DNA of 47,313 bases from Candidatus Hydrogenedentota bacterium (GCA_035416745.1 DAOLNV010000030.1:1-47313); one strand, 5' to 3'; shown: positions 35,701 to 45,879, counted from the first letter of the stretch. Made by a program: numbers and translations. The notes: generated by a model from the letters alone, not told the origin.

Positions 35701-37896
35701 GTGTTGTGCATTTGTTCCTTGCTGGTATTCGCAGGGGGTCTGGCGGTTTCGGCCGTAGAGGCCTCCGCTCAGGCCTCCGCCGTCGATTTCTCGTACGCCT
35801 TCGCCACGCCTCATCGCATGGCCGTGGCCCTGCCCGACAGCAGCGATAAGACACTTCTGGACGCCGAACCCGGCAATCTCCGGATGGCGTGGACGTACGG
35901 CACGCTCCTGAATGCCCCGTTAATGGCGTACGACCCGCTCACGGCGCCGTGGAGCGTGAGGTTGCATCCGCAGATTGCGGAGCAGCCGCCCGCGGCCAGT
36001 GCGTGGAAACGTGTCGAGCAGATACTGCCCGCCCTCGAAAACGCATACACGGATCCGAAAGGCGCGATACGGCTCGAAGTCGTCGGTGGCGCGACCGCGG
36101 CGCTCGTCCGCATCACGATGACGAACACGAGTGATGACGCCAATACCTTCCGGCTGCTCTGCAAGTCCGAACGGGGCTTTTACGGCTACAATCCGGCCTA
36201 TGTGGACCCGGGCCGTGATCGCGACTGTCTGCTGGCGGGCTGGGGCGACCGCGCCGACCGTGTATTGGTGTTGGCGATAGGGTCCGACGACTGCGCCATC
36301 CTCGACGCGACCACGCTGTGTCCCACGTGGCACGTGCCGGCGGGCCAGACGCGAACCGGGTGGCTCGTGCGTCCGTATCGAGGCTACGCGGCGGACCTGC
36401 CCGCGCTTCGCGGCGCCGACTGGGCGAAGGAAGCCGAAGCCGCGAAACAGGAATGGCGCACACTCCTGGGCCAGGCCGTGCGCGTACAGATTCCCGATCC
36501 CGGCGTCGTAGACGCGCTCTACGCCTGCCTGGGCGACCTGTTCATCATGCGCGAACCGGTCGCGCGCGGATATATCGCCGCGACACCCGGAACAGAAGGG
36601 TACCGCGCCCCCAACTCAGGCGAGGCCGCAATCGTGTCGGTGGCCCTGGATCAGTTTGGACTGCACAATCAGGCAATCAAGGGATACCAGATGTGTCTCG
36701 ACCAGCAGGGAACCGACGGCGACTGGGCGGACCCGCAAGGCTGGTGTCACCTGATGTGGTGCATCTCCGGTTTCAAATCATGGGCCGCAATGGAGCATTA
36801 CCTGCTAAGCGGCGACCGCGCCTTCCTGGAGTCCATCTACCCGCGCATGCTGGCCAGCTCGCGCCATAAGGAACAACAACGCGCGCGGACGCGCCTCCTG
36901 GTAGATGGACAACGCCCGCTCACCTATGGCTTGATGCCGCGCGGTATGGGCGATTGCGGACTCAAGGACGGCGACGACCTCTACGGGGTCTTCCTGCCAC
37001 ACAACATCTGGGCGGTGTACGCGGACCGCGTGACGCTCGAAGCCGCCGAAATCCTCGGCAAAACGGACGACCTGTCTGAGGTGAAATCCATCTACGAAAC
37101 CGCGTTGGGCGACCTTTTGCAGGCGATGGACAAAGGCGCGATCTCCGAATCGGGCTTCCGCTGGATTCCCGGCGTGCCGGGCAAGACAAGCGGCAGCCGA
37201 TGGGGCGCGCTCAATGCGTTGTTCCCGTGCAGACTCGTGCCGCCCGACCACGAACTCGTTTCCGGCACCATCGGCCGAATCGAGTCGGCCATGAGTCCCG
37301 GAGGCCTTCCGCTCAACACCGGCTGGCTCCCCGACGGCATGTGGGTGGCCATCGCGCTCGACAACCTGGCGGCGGCGCACCTGGTTCGCAACGAGGGCGA
37401 TGCCGCCGCCGCTCTTCTGTACGCCACGTTGAATCACGCCACACCGCTCTACACCTGGTGCGAAGAACGGGGCCAGGAACCGGGTTCGACGACTGTTACC
37501 GGCGATCGCCAACACCTGTGGACGCCTGTCGCGGTAGTCCGCGCTATCCGTGATTTCATGGTGTTGGAAGACGGCGCTGAATTGCACCTCGCGCGCGGCC
37601 TGCACCGGGATTGGCTGAAGAGCGGGGCGCCTGTCGGCATTACCGATGCGCCGACGCACTTCGGCCACATCACCTACAGCATGCAATATGATGCGGCGGC
37701 CTCGCGCGTCATGGGCAAGGCCGTGTTTCCCCAGAACGCCGGCCTCAAAGCCGCCACGCTTCACGTGCGACTGCCCGAAGGACGTCGCGTCGTCTCCGCC
37801 AATCCCGAATCGAAAGCGATGGTCTTGCCCGACGGTTCCGGGGTCCGCTGGGACGCGCCGGCCGGCGAGATGCGACTTGCGTTGACTATCCAGTAG
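35701..37896 (+). CDS. Secreted alpha/alpha-toroid glycosidase-like protein
   Basis: 731 residues starting at the GTG at 35701, chosen because AGGAG lies about 8 bases upstream and a signal peptide follows at once (VLCICSLLVFAGGLAVSAVEASAQA); the frame is open upstream but has no such site. The N-terminal 250 residues are beta-rich. The rest is helical with Trp, Tyr, Asp and Gly-rich loops (GDWADPQGWCHLMWC, NIWAVYADRVTLEAAEIL, SGFRWIPGVPG, NTGWLPDGMWVAIALDNLA), like six-hairpin glycosidases of the GH78/GH65/GH15 kind. The family is not assignable by eye. Element copy 3 ends 114 bases upstream, so this gene's promoter lies at or within the element edge. Confidence 0.75.
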   Translation: MLCICSLLVFAGGLAVSAVEASAQASAVDFSYAFATPHRMAVALPDSSDKTLLDAEPGNLRMAWTYGTLLNAPLMAYDPLTAPWSVRLHPQIAEQPPAASAWKRVEQILPALENAYTDPKGAIRLEVVGGATAALVRITMTNTSDDANTFRLLCKSERGFYGYNPAYVDPGRDRDCLLAGWGDRADRVLVLAIGSDDCAILDATTLCPTWHVPAGQTRTGWLVRPYRGYAADLPALRGADWAKEAEAAKQEWRTLLGQAVRVQIPDPGVVDALYACLGDLFIMREPVARGYIAATPGTEGYRAPNSGEAAIVSVALDQFGLHNQAIKGYQMCLDQQGTDGDWADPQGWCHLMWCISGFKSWAAMEHYLLSGDRAFLESIYPRMLASSRHKEQQRARTRLLVDGQRPLTYGLMPRGMGDCGLKDGDDLYGVFLPHNIWAVYADRVTLEAAEILGKTDDLSEVKSIYETALGDLLQAMDKGAISESGFRWIPGVPGKTSGSRWGALNALFPCRLVPPDHELVSGTIGRIESAMSPGGLPLNTGWLPDGMWVAIALDNLAAAHLVRNEGDAAAALLYATLNHATPLYTWCEERGQEPGSTTVTGDRQHLWTPVAVVRAIRDFMVLEDGAELHLARGLHRDWLKSGAPVGITDAPTHFGHITYSMQYDAAASRVMGKAVFPQNAGLKAATLHVRLPEGRRVVSANPESKAMVLPDGSGVRWDAPAGEMRLALTIQ

Positions 37897-37983
37897 GTCA
37901 AATTTCAAGCCCGAGGGATTCGCGCCGGCTCTGGATGTTCCACGCGCGGCATTGGCGTCCTGTCCACCTGTCCATGTGGAGGA

Positions 37984-38066
37984 GGGACGTCCCTGCCCTT
38001 GTGCAGCGTGGTGTTTTCCCGGCTATTCAGGGCGTTTCCGCCGTGTGCGAGACGCCCGTGTCTCGC
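37984..38066. terminator. Palindrome and hairpin in convergent gap
   Basis: A 12-base perfect palindrome AGGGACGTCCCT lies near 37984-37995. A strong hairpin follows: GCGAGAC (38047-38053) pairs with GTCTCGC (38060-38066) over GCCCGT. It lies between the plus-strand toroid gene and the convergent minus-strand propeller gene, so a bidirectional terminator is plausible. No U-run follows. Confidence 0.45.
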
Positions 38067-38108
38067 CCCTTCTCGCTGAAAACCGATTCGGCGTCAATCC
38101 TGGCCCCC

Positions 38109-40430
38109 TCATTGGGCAATGCTGATTTCGCGGACGCGGACTTGTTTGAGAACCACGGTGGCTCCGCCGGGGAACTGGAGACGCAGGGCGCTGATGGGTG
38201 AGCCGCCGGCGGCAATCGTGACGCGGTGGGTCGGGAACTCCACCCCGGGGTAGCCGGCGACGAACTCCATGTCCTGCCCGGCCTTGAACCCGCCGCCCGT
38301 TGCCCATGCCACCCGCGCGAGGTCGAACCGGTCGCACTTCGCCTCGAACTCGAGCATCACGGGGTGCTCCCCGGCTGCGATGTTCAAGCCCGCGAATTCG
38401 ATCTGCGGCGGGTAGTTTCCCACGCGATCCGCTGGCAGACTCCAGAGCACTTTCTCGCTCACGGGACGTCCGGCTTCCAACTGGTCCACCACGGTCTTCA
38501 ATGGCGCAAAAGCGCCTGCATAGTACCGTTCGAGCGCCTTGGTAAACTTGGCGCGGGTGGACGCGATCGCGGCCAGCGCCGACTTCTCGCCGTCCGCGTC
38601 GCCTGACTGCTTCGCCTGCACCGCGGCCAGCACCCGGCCCTGCAAATCGTCCCACATGGATTGGGGCAAGGGATCATCGAGCGTGGCTTCGAGCTCTTCG
38701 CGGCTGGCGCACTGGAGCAGGCCTTTCGCCCGCGCCTGGGCAACGATACTCCGCAACGCGTCCACCTTTACGGTGGCGAACGCCGTGCCGACAGGCCCTT
38801 CGGGGGGCCGTCCAACGTCCAGCCGCTCCTCATACATCGAGTAGTAGATGCGCACCTCGTCGTCAAGAAGCATCGCCGTGGAAGCGCCCACCCCCGTGTG
38901 TCCTTTCTGCCCATATTCCGTCCAGCTCACCACCGGATCGCTGTCGTGAAACGGCTCCGCCGTGTCGGGATCGTCCCATTTGACCCAATGGATACCGTCG
39001 AGCGAGAACGCATACCCGATGCGTTTCACGCCGCAGATGATTTCATTGTTGCTCGGTTGACCCGTGTAGAAGAGGTGATAGCTCGCGCCGGGTTTGCCCG
39101 CATACACGTGCGTGTCGGACTGTTCGTCATCGATTTTCACGACTCCCGCCGCGTAGATCCACCCGCCGTCCCACGTTCCCGGCTTGCCCTGTGTCAGAAT
39201 CGGGTTCAGGCGGCATTTGCGCCAATGGAGGCCGTCAAGGCTCTCCGCGTAACCGAATTCATTCCGGTAACCCCGCTGCCCGCGCGTGATGCCGACGTGC
39301 CATAGCTTGAAGCGGTCCCCGTCCCAGATCATCGCGTGATCGCCCACCACCATCTCGTCCCAGTCGCCATTCGGCCCCATGTAGAAGACCGGGTTTGACG
39401 GTTCGGGCGTCCAGTGAACGCCGTCCGGCGAACGTTTCAGTCCCATGCCGTCGAAGGCCCCGTTGCGCCGGTTGCAGGTAGACCAGAAGGTGATCCAGTA
39501 TTGGCCATCAAACTTGAGAACGTCGGGATCGCCGCACTGGTTGCCGGTGGGCCAATCGCCGGTATTGCCCTTGTTGACGACGGATTCCCTGCCCGCCGGC
39601 CAAGTCCACCATATCCCGTCCTCCGACTCGGTATACCGGCCCAGCAACGAATCCCACATCCGGAACTTGTCATCTTTAATCACTGCGGGCGAATAGATCG
39701 TCAGGTTCACGGGGTTCCCCGCATACGGTGTGACGGGCGACGCGGTGACGTTATGGAGTCCTTTGACGGAAACGTCGCTGAACGTGCCCGTCGCCGCGTT
39801 CGTGAAGAAACCTACCCGCCCGGCTGGCTGAATGGTAAAATCCTGCTCTTGCGCCAGCACCACAAACGCGCCGTCGATGTAGCAGTAGATCGTCCCGTGG
39901 TCGGTCGCCACGGTCATTTCATACGTCTTGCCGAGTTCCACCGGAAACGGCGCGACCGCAGGCGTGTGGAAATGGTCGCTCACCATCGTCTCGAAGGTCA
40001 GCCCGCGCGACTTCTCGATGTGCACCTCGCGGCTGCCCGCCCACAGGCCCACCGTGATGAACGTATCCGTCTGCTCATCACCCCGCACGATCAGCCGCAC
40101 ACCAGGCGACGCCGCCGTGGCGCCCATCGTATCCACCCGCACCTTCGCTTTGATGGCGCAATCCATCCAGCGCGGTCCCTTGATGAACGTTCGCGCATAC
40201 GGCGCGGATGCGTCCGCCTGCACCAGCGCGCCGTTCTCGACTCGCCACTCGCCGGCCTTGGCTTCGAGGTTCGCGAATGCCTGCCCCGGCGACAGGGCTT
40301 CGTTGGCCCGCTCGACCGCAGCCACCTCGGCCGCATCCTGGCGCGCAACTTGCGCCACGGAAAGCAAGGAACACGAAATAGACAGAGTAAATAGGGGTAA
40401 TAACCTCTTATTAAGCGAATGACGTTTCAT
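38109..40430 (-). CDS. Exported concanavalin-like plus GH32/43-like propeller protein
   Basis: 773 residues from the ATG at 40430, where a signal peptide begins (LNKRLLPLFTLSISCSLLSVA); the longer open frame overlaps the upstream gene and is unlikely. The ribosome site is weak. The N-terminal 230 residues look like a DUF1080/laminin-G-type beta-sandwich (GEWRVENGALVQADASAPYA, TIYCYIDGAFVVLAQEQDF, AGRVGFFTNAATGTFSDVSV). The middle is a five-bladed propeller (DDKFRMWDSLLGRYTESEDG, DPDVLKFDGQYWITFWS, YAESLDGLHWRKCR, YAFSLDGIHWVKWDDPDTAE). The C-terminus has a helical segment and a beta-domain. It is probably a glycan-binding or hydrolysing protein. It is 64 bases downstream of the GH36 gene on the same strand, so they form a likely operon. 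Confidence 0.78.
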   Translation of the reverse strand: MKRHSLNKRLLPLFTLSISCSLLSVAQVARQDAAEVAAVERANEALSPGQAFANLEAKAGEWRVENGALVQADASAPYARTFIKGPRWMDCAIKAKVRVDTMGATAASPGVRLIVRGDEQTDTFITVGLWAGSREVHIEKSRGLTFETMVSDHFHTPAVAPFPVELGKTYEMTVATDHGTIYCYIDGAFVVLAQEQDFTIQPAGRVGFFTNAATGTFSDVSVKGLHNVTASPVTPYAGNPVNLTIYSPAVIKDDKFRMWDSLLGRYTESEDGIWWTWPAGRESVVNKGNTGDWPTGNQCGDPDVLKFDGQYWITFWSTCNRRNGAFDGMGLKRSPDGVHWTPEPSNPVFYMGPNGDWDEMVVGDHAMIWDGDRFKLWHVGITRGQRGYRNEFGYAESLDGLHWRKCRLNPILTQGKPGTWDGGWIYAAGVVKIDDEQSDTHVYAGKPGASYHLFYTGQPSNNEIICGVKRIGYAFSLDGIHWVKWDDPDTAEPFHDSDPVVSWTEYGQKGHTGVGASTAMLLDDEVRIYYSMYEERLDVGRPPEGPVGTAFATVKVDALRSIVAQARAKGLLQCASREELEATLDDPLPQSMWDDLQGRVLAAVQAKQSGDADGEKSALAAIASTRAKFTKALERYYAGAFAPLKTVVDQLEAGRPVSEKVLWSLPADRVGNYPPQIEFAGLNIAAGEHPVMLEFEAKCDRFDLARVAWATGGGFKAGQDMEFVAGYPGVEFPTHRVTIAAGGSPISALRLQFPGGATVVLKQVRVREISIAQ

Positions 40431-40494
40431 TTTCGGGGGCTTCTTTCCAGATATCTCATGTTGAAGCTGCGCCTCGCATGTGCTCAATAGAAGG

Positions 40495-42675
40495 TCATTG
40501 TCCCTGCTTATTAGTGCTCTCGACCGCGTAGAAGATGATTCGAGAATCCCGGCGGTTCGGAATAACGATCTTGAACCCGTCTTCGCGAATCTCCCTACCG
40601 GAAACGGCCCAGGTTTCTCCGGAATCATAATCTTCAAACTTCCACTGTTCGGCCGGGTCAATCGTCAAGAGGTCAAACGTCATCGCACGAACGTCGCTCC
40701 CCGCGCGCCGCAGGGCGAGAATCATCCCCTCCCGTTCCGCAGGAAGATACAGGTGATACGCGGTCCACGCAGCCGGATTGCGCTGTTCGTGGGTTAAGGG
40801 GTAGTAATCGCCAAAAAAGTATTTCTTGCAGCGTTGTGCCTGAATGACATTCGCCTTGATCTGGAGCCATTCCGGCTCTGTCTTCGCGACCATTGCGTTC
40901 TCCATGCCCGGACTCAAGGCGCAGCGAGCTTCATACGTATCGAAAAGCGACCAGCCCCGAATCATGCTTCCCTGAATCGGGAGCCAATGGAGAATTCCGT
41001 AACTCTGATCCTGCGTCGACTCGGCGGTCGCTTCGGGAAAGCAGTTGTAATCGCTTCGCCAGAGAGGTTGTCCCCGCGCAATCGACTCCAGGTCGATGCG
41101 CCGTCCGCCGCTGGCACAATTGAGAATGGCCAGATGCGGGAACTCGCTGCGAAGCGCGTCCCAAAACGCGAAATGGCCTTCGATGAACCGCATCTCGTTC
41201 ATCCCCCACCGGTCAGGCAGGGCGGCCGTTTCCAGATAGGGATTCGGGTCGATGTTGAAATCCTCTTCGTACCAGTCAATGTTGTAATCCCTGATCAGAC
41301 CGCCAACGACACCGGTCGCCCACGTCAACGATTCGGGTTTGCCGAGATCGAGAAGAAGCGTTTGCCCGTCTTGGATCTTGCCGTCGGCATTTCCGGTCAG
41401 GAAATACTCGGGATGTTCGAGCGTGACCGGCCGGCCGTGAATGGCGCGGCACGGTTCGACCCAGACAAGAAACTTCATCCCCGCTGCATGAGCGGCGTCA
41501 CTTGTCGGCTTGAGCGTTCCGTTGTGCCAGTTCGGATTCGGCCGCCAGTCTCCGGCCATAATTCCCCAGTCGCCCTCGAACACAGAGTACGACGGGACGA
41601 CGCCCGTTCCGTACCAGCCCGCATCAAACCAATAGACGTCCAATGGAATCTCATACTCCTTGATCTTGTCGATGATTTCGAGGTGCTCTTTCGACGGAAT
41701 CCCTCCCCAGACGACTCCGGAAATCGGCGGCTCGACCAATTTCCCACCGACGCGCGGCGAATAATGCTGAAGGACCAGTCTGCGAAACATATTCTGACCG
41801 TGCAGCATCTCCCCTTGCCAATAGAGGACCAGATTCAACGTCGAGCGGGCCGTCTCGCCGGGATGAAGGATCGAATCGAAGTTCTCGACCCCGGCCTGAA
41901 TCGTCGATTTTCCGTTCCCTTGATGGTCAAAATAGGCGCGCCAAGCGCCGCTCCAGCCGAGTCCGGCGATCAAACCGTCGCCGCCGGTCTGATAATTGAA
42001 AAACGGCAACCATATGGCGCTCGAACGTCTGTCATTTGGAATGAGGTACGAGTGTGCCTGTGCCCAGGCGGCGTTTGAGGGTGTGTCCATCGCAATCCGG
42101 CGGCGCTTGTCCCACATTGAGTTGTGCATGACCTCGCTCATGAAGTGAAAATCGTCCTCGTGACCCGGCGAACCGACCGAACGGTGCAGAACCGGCATCG
42201 AACCGTCCGCTGCATCCCAACACGTATCGATTCCCCAGAAATCGTGAACCTTCGCGGAATCGGTTTGCCCGTCGTTTCGGACGCGGACAACCCATTGAAA
42301 GGCGGGGAAGTCCTGGAATTCGGTGAGTTCCATCTCGCAATAGAGCGGCGTCTGGGCGTCTCTCCAACTCAGAATATGCGTGCGCGTCCCGTCATTCCGC
42401 CAATCCCCCGACTCGATGTTCGCCGTTCCGATTGTGACCCATTCCCGGCTGCTTCGTTCGCCGCATCGGAACGAGAAGGGGAGATCGGCGGCGTAGCGCC
42501 CGGCGCTCGCGTCCCCTTGTTTGAGGAGAAACTGTTTCCATTGTGCCACGAACGCCGTCTCGCTGGCCGCTGGCTGTGACGAATACGGCTCGACGGGAAT
42601 CTCTGCCCCGCTGGCGAACGCTGAGAACAACATTGTCGCGGGAAAGAACAGAAGCGAAAAGAATCGGGGTTTCAT
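40495..42675 (-). CDS. GH36 alpha-galactosidase, exported
   Basis: 726 residues from the ATG at 42675, with GGAGAAG upstream. The signal peptide is MKPRFFSLLFFPATMLFSAF followed by ASGA. The catalytic pair is clear. D472 in DWYEEDFNIDPNPYLE is the nucleophile and D542 in PLWRSDYN is the acid/base, with NCASGGRRIDLES between them. Their 70-residue spacing equals that of well-studied GH36 alpha-galactosidases. IPLDVYWFDAGWYGTG and GMKFLVWVEPCRAIHG also fit GH36. The enzyme should remove terminal alpha-galactose in the periplasm or outside. Alpha-N-acetylgalactosaminidase or another specificity remains possible. It is followed by the propeller gene after 64 bases. Confidence 0.9.
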   Translation of the reverse strand: MKPRFFSLLFFPATMLFSAFASGAEIPVEPYSSQPAASETAFVAQWKQFLLKQGDASAGRYAADLPFSFRCGERSSREWVTIGTANIESGDWRNDGTRTHILSWRDAQTPLYCEMELTEFQDFPAFQWVVRVRNDGQTDSAKVHDFWGIDTCWDAADGSMPVLHRSVGSPGHEDDFHFMSEVMHNSMWDKRRRIAMDTPSNAAWAQAHSYLIPNDRRSSAIWLPFFNYQTGGDGLIAGLGWSGAWRAYFDHQGNGKSTIQAGVENFDSILHPGETARSTLNLVLYWQGEMLHGQNMFRRLVLQHYSPRVGGKLVEPPISGVVWGGIPSKEHLEIIDKIKEYEIPLDVYWFDAGWYGTGVVPSYSVFEGDWGIMAGDWRPNPNWHNGTLKPTSDAAHAAGMKFLVWVEPCRAIHGRPVTLEHPEYFLTGNADGKIQDGQTLLLDLGKPESLTWATGVVGGLIRDYNIDWYEEDFNIDPNPYLETAALPDRWGMNEMRFIEGHFAFWDALRSEFPHLAILNCASGGRRIDLESIARGQPLWRSDYNCFPEATAESTQDQSYGILHWLPIQGSMIRGWSLFDTYEARCALSPGMENAMVAKTEPEWLQIKANVIQAQRCKKYFFGDYYPLTHEQRNPAAWTAYHLYLPAEREGMILALRRAGSDVRAMTFDLLTIDPAEQWKFEDYDSGETWAVSGREIREDGFKIVIPNRRDSRIIFYAVESTNKQGQ

Positions 42676-43197
42676 TGCCACTTCTCCGTTGATGATATTG
42701 CCGCCCGCCGGCAGCCGTTTTGGGGACGTCCTGGTTCCTGCATGTCTCACCACGCCCTTATGTAATCGGGCGTTTGTAAACCGATACAGCCGTCGTCCGG
42801 AGATTCTTCGAGCGCAGACTCTTTCATCCTAGCGAAGGGCAGCGGCAGATTCCAGGTGCGCCGCTGATCATCGTGATTCTTGGCCGCCATTTGTCTGGAC
42901 CGCTTACTACTATCTGGATGTGCCGGTGATGGCGGAGACCGCCGCGGTTCTTGGAAAAAATGACGAGACGCGGCATTATGTGGAATTGGCCGGCAAGATC
43001 AAGGAAGCGTTCCATCGGAAACGGCTCGACCGCAAGCTGAGCTAGTATGGCGCGGGCAAGCCCTCACTCGGCAATACGCCCCAGCCGATCGCGGTTAAGA
43101 AGTAGTCGTTGCGATGGACGAGACGAGGCCGTAAACGGACGCCTCGGATTGGCGCGAGAACAGTGCTACGCATCTTGTCCCTCAAGGAGTTGCTGCC
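42676..43197. other. Divergent gap holding a GH78 relic
   Basis: 522 bases between the divergent GH36 and second GH106-like genes. It should contain both promoters. The only readable content is the GH78 fragment at about 42860-43045. Nothing else is supported. Confidence 0.45.
42860..43045 (+). pseudogene. Alpha-L-rhamnosidase (GH78) fragment
   Basis: A 61-codon frame up to the TAG at 43043-43045 reads DSWPPFVWTAYYYLDVPV, MAETAAVLGKNDETRHYVEL, AGKIKEAFHRKRLD. This matches the helical catalytic region of GH78 rhamnosidases, where one finds P-x-V-x-TAYYY, LMAEIAxxLGK and KIREAFNRxFLD. Nothing upstream or downstream continues the domain, and no start is present. It is a relic of a deleted rhamnosidase gene. 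Its neighbour is a GH106-like rhamnosidase, so the locus once held more rhamnose-releasing enzymes. Confidence 0.7.
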
Positions 43198-45774
43198 ATG
43201 CACGCCAAACACTTTCCTGCGGCTCTTGTACTGCTTGCCGTGTTACCGCTGGCTGCGTCCTTCGCGGCCGAAGACGTCAAAGCCCCCGCCCCACCGGATT
43301 ATGTACAGCCCAGGGAATTCTCCTGGAAGTCTCTCCGGGAGCCGGAGTGCCTGTTCTGGCCCACGGTCATCTGGTGGTGGAACGGGACGCTCGAACCCGC
43401 GGTGCTTCGCGCGCAACTCGCTGATATGAAAGCGCACGAGGTGCGTAATGCGTTGATATTTCCGCTGTCCAACGATCACCGGCCCAACGATTACCATATG
43501 GACCCCGACTACCTCACTCCCGAGTTCTTCGACCGCGTGCGAACCGCGGTAGACGAGGCCGCGCGGCTGGAGATGAATTGCTGGCTCTATGACGAGGGCG
43601 CCTGGCCGCCAGGACTGGTGCTGCGTCACAATCCACAGTACGCCACGCACCACGCTACGTGCCAGTTGGTGTACGGCGATGGGAATTGGACTCAAGTGCG
43701 CAACCCCTCCTCCTATGTGAGCGCCGATTTTCTGAGTCCCAAGACGACGGCGGCTTTCATCGCGACGACTCACCAGCCTTACGCTGAGCTGTTGGCGGCG
43801 CAATTCGGTTCGACCATCACGTTCATGTTCACGGACGAGCCCGCATACCAGTACGTCGACCTGGGCCGTTCGATCCCGTGGACCCCGGGCGGGGATGCCA
43901 TTTTTCAAAGCCGGTTCGGCTACAGCCTGCTGGCCGACAACAAGCTCGATGCCTTTGCCGTCACCGACGCCGGTCAGTTGACCCCGGCGCAGAAAAAAGT
44001 GCGCGTGGACGTATTCGACTTCTTGTCGGGACAATTCCGCGACGCGTACTTCTTGCCCAAGCGCGATTGGTGCCGGCAACAGGGCATTGCTCATTGCGGA
44101 CACCTCGGCGGAGAGGACGAATCGATCAGTCCGGTTATCCATGGCTACGGCAGCGCCCTGCGGCACCTTCGGGCGATGGACATGCCGGGTGTGGATGCCA
44201 TCTGGCGTCAGATTTTCCCTGGCAAGCCGTGCGAAACGAACTTCCCGAAGTTCGCCTCATCCGCCGCCCATCAGAACGGTACGGCACTATCCTTCACCGA
44301 ATCGTTCGCCGTCTATGGCAGCGGACTCACTCCGGCCCAGATGAAATGGGTGCTCGACTACCAGTTCGTTCGCGGCATAAACATATACCTTGGCAGCAAC
44401 TATCCGGTCACCACGCGCGACAACGCGATGACGGGCGAGCGGCCGCGATTCTGTCCCGCCGAGCCAATGTGGGATTTCCTGCCGGACCTCCATCGCTACG
44501 TAGCCAGGTCGAGCTACATGCTGGCCTGCGGCCAACCGGCCATCGAGATCGGGCTCTACTATCCCGTGCGTGACATCTGGGCCAGCGGCGACGTGTCCGA
44601 CCCGGCGGTATGCGGGTTCAACGCGCTCGCTCAAGCCTTGCTCGAGCGGCAGTGCGACTACGACCTGCTCGACGATGATGTGCTTTCCGATCCAGTGACG
44701 CAGGTCGCCGATGGCCTTTTGGCGATTGGACCCATGCGCTATCGGACAATCGTTGTCGGGCCGACCCAGTGGATGACAGAACCTGCCCGGCAACGGCTCG
44801 AGGAGTTCAAGACGGCCGGGGGGCAGGTGGTCCGCGCCGATGAGCTGGGCCAGATCGACGCAGCCGTGGCCGGGATCGCGCCGACGGTGCAGCTCGAGCC
44901 ACCTTCCAGGGACGTTCGTGCGCTCGTCCGCCGCTGGCCCGGCGGCGGGGCAGCGTTTCTGTTCAATGAAGGCGAGAAGCCGTACGCCGGCAGCGTCTCT
45001 ATGGCGCTCGACGGAGAGGCGTACGAGGTCGAGCCGGGAACGGGGGTGCTGCGAACGGTGGAGAGCAAGAAGGCAAAGGATGAGGGCGCCCCCAAGCCCA
45101 AACACGCTATTCATGCCATCGCGTTGCATCTTGTGGCGGGACAGTCAATGCTGCTGGTCTCGACTCCACAGGACGCGCCCGCTGACGTTGCGCCCCCACA
45201 GGCACCCGAGGCGGCCGAATCCCTCGAGCTGGCCGACGCGTGGACGGCCCGGGTAGACCAGCAGTATGTGGCGGGCGAACATGATTTCGAGCTCCATCCG
45301 GCCGGCAACCCGCAGTTCAAGCCGGTGGTGCTGGGCCCCTGGGCGCATACCCTGGGATTGAGCGAGGATTTCTCGGGCCATGTCACGTATCGGCGAACAG
45401 TGCGCGTGCCCGAGTCGATGCGTGCCGGGCGGCTGATGCTGGATCTAGGCGGATTGGAGTACGCGGCAAACGTCTCGATTGATGGCCGCGAGGCTGGCTG
45501 CGTGCTCTGGCCACCGTGGCGGATTGAGCTTCCACCGCTTGATGGCCGCACAGAGTTTGCGCTGGAGATCCAGGTGGCCAACACGTTGGCAAACGAGCTT
45601 ACCTCGCAACGGGTGCAAGACAACTGGTCCCAGCGGAAAGGTCCCGGCTGGCCCAGTCCGTACCATGCACGGCAAGTCCAGTTCGAGATGGACTCCCGGG
45701 GCGGCGGATTGCTCGGCCCGGTGCAACTGCAACGGGCGGCCCCACAGAACGCTGAGCACGATGCAAAGCGCTGA
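43198..45774 (+). CDS. GH106-like alpha-L-rhamnosidase, secreted
   Basis: 858 residues from the ATG at 43198, with AAGGAG about 9 bases upstream. The signal peptide is MHAKHFPAALVLLAVLPLAA followed by SFA. The architecture is that of GH106 or a close relative: LFWPTVIWWWNGTLEPAVLR, HEVRNALIFPLSND, LEMNCWLYDEGAWPPG, ITFMFTDEPAYQYV, AMDMPGVDAIWRQIFPG and ALSFTESFAVYG. The C-terminal beta-sandwich follows (TYRRTVRVPESM, LMLDLGGLEYAANVSIDG, FALEIQVANTLANEL). It is shorter than the 1193-residue GH106 at 31147 and lacks the DUF3395 insertion. Terminal rhamnose is the likely target. The downstream neighbour is the convergent MFS permease. Confidence 0.82.
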   Translation: MHAKHFPAALVLLAVLPLAASFAAEDVKAPAPPDYVQPREFSWKSLREPECLFWPTVIWWWNGTLEPAVLRAQLADMKAHEVRNALIFPLSNDHRPNDYHMDPDYLTPEFFDRVRTAVDEAARLEMNCWLYDEGAWPPGLVLRHNPQYATHHATCQLVYGDGNWTQVRNPSSYVSADFLSPKTTAAFIATTHQPYAELLAAQFGSTITFMFTDEPAYQYVDLGRSIPWTPGGDAIFQSRFGYSLLADNKLDAFAVTDAGQLTPAQKKVRVDVFDFLSGQFRDAYFLPKRDWCRQQGIAHCGHLGGEDESISPVIHGYGSALRHLRAMDMPGVDAIWRQIFPGKPCETNFPKFASSAAHQNGTALSFTESFAVYGSGLTPAQMKWVLDYQFVRGINIYLGSNYPVTTRDNAMTGERPRFCPAEPMWDFLPDLHRYVARSSYMLACGQPAIEIGLYYPVRDIWASGDVSDPAVCGFNALAQALLERQCDYDLLDDDVLSDPVTQVADGLLAIGPMRYRTIVVGPTQWMTEPARQRLEEFKTAGGQVVRADELGQIDAAVAGIAPTVQLEPPSRDVRALVRRWPGGGAAFLFNEGEKPYAGSVSMALDGEAYEVEPGTGVLRTVESKKAKDEGAPKPKHAIHAIALHLVAGQSMLLVSTPQDAPADVAPPQAPEAAESLELADAWTARVDQQYVAGEHDFELHPAGNPQFKPVVLGPWAHTLGLSEDFSGHVTYRRTVRVPESMRAGRLMLDLGGLEYAANVSIDGREAGCVLWPPWRIELPPLDGRTEFALEIQVANTLANELTSQRVQDNWSQRKGPGWPSPYHARQVQFEMDSRGGGLLGPVQLQRAAPQNAEHDAKR

Positions 45775-45851
45775 ATCGGAGGCGTAGACGGGCAGTCCCT
45801 GCGAAGCGGCAGGTGCGTTCACGCGCCATGACGGAATTACTGAGTTCGCCC

Positions 45852-45879
45852 TGCTCTTTATGCTCTCCGCAAAGAGCAT
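45852..45879. terminator. Bidirectional terminator candidate
   Basis: TGCTCTTT (45852-45859) pairs with AAAGAGCA (45871-45878). An alternative hairpin, ATGCTCT (45860-45866) with AGAGCAT (45873-45879), uses the same right arm. It sits in the convergent gap between the GH106-like and MFS genes. No U-run follows, so the call rests on position and pairing. Confidence 0.4.
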
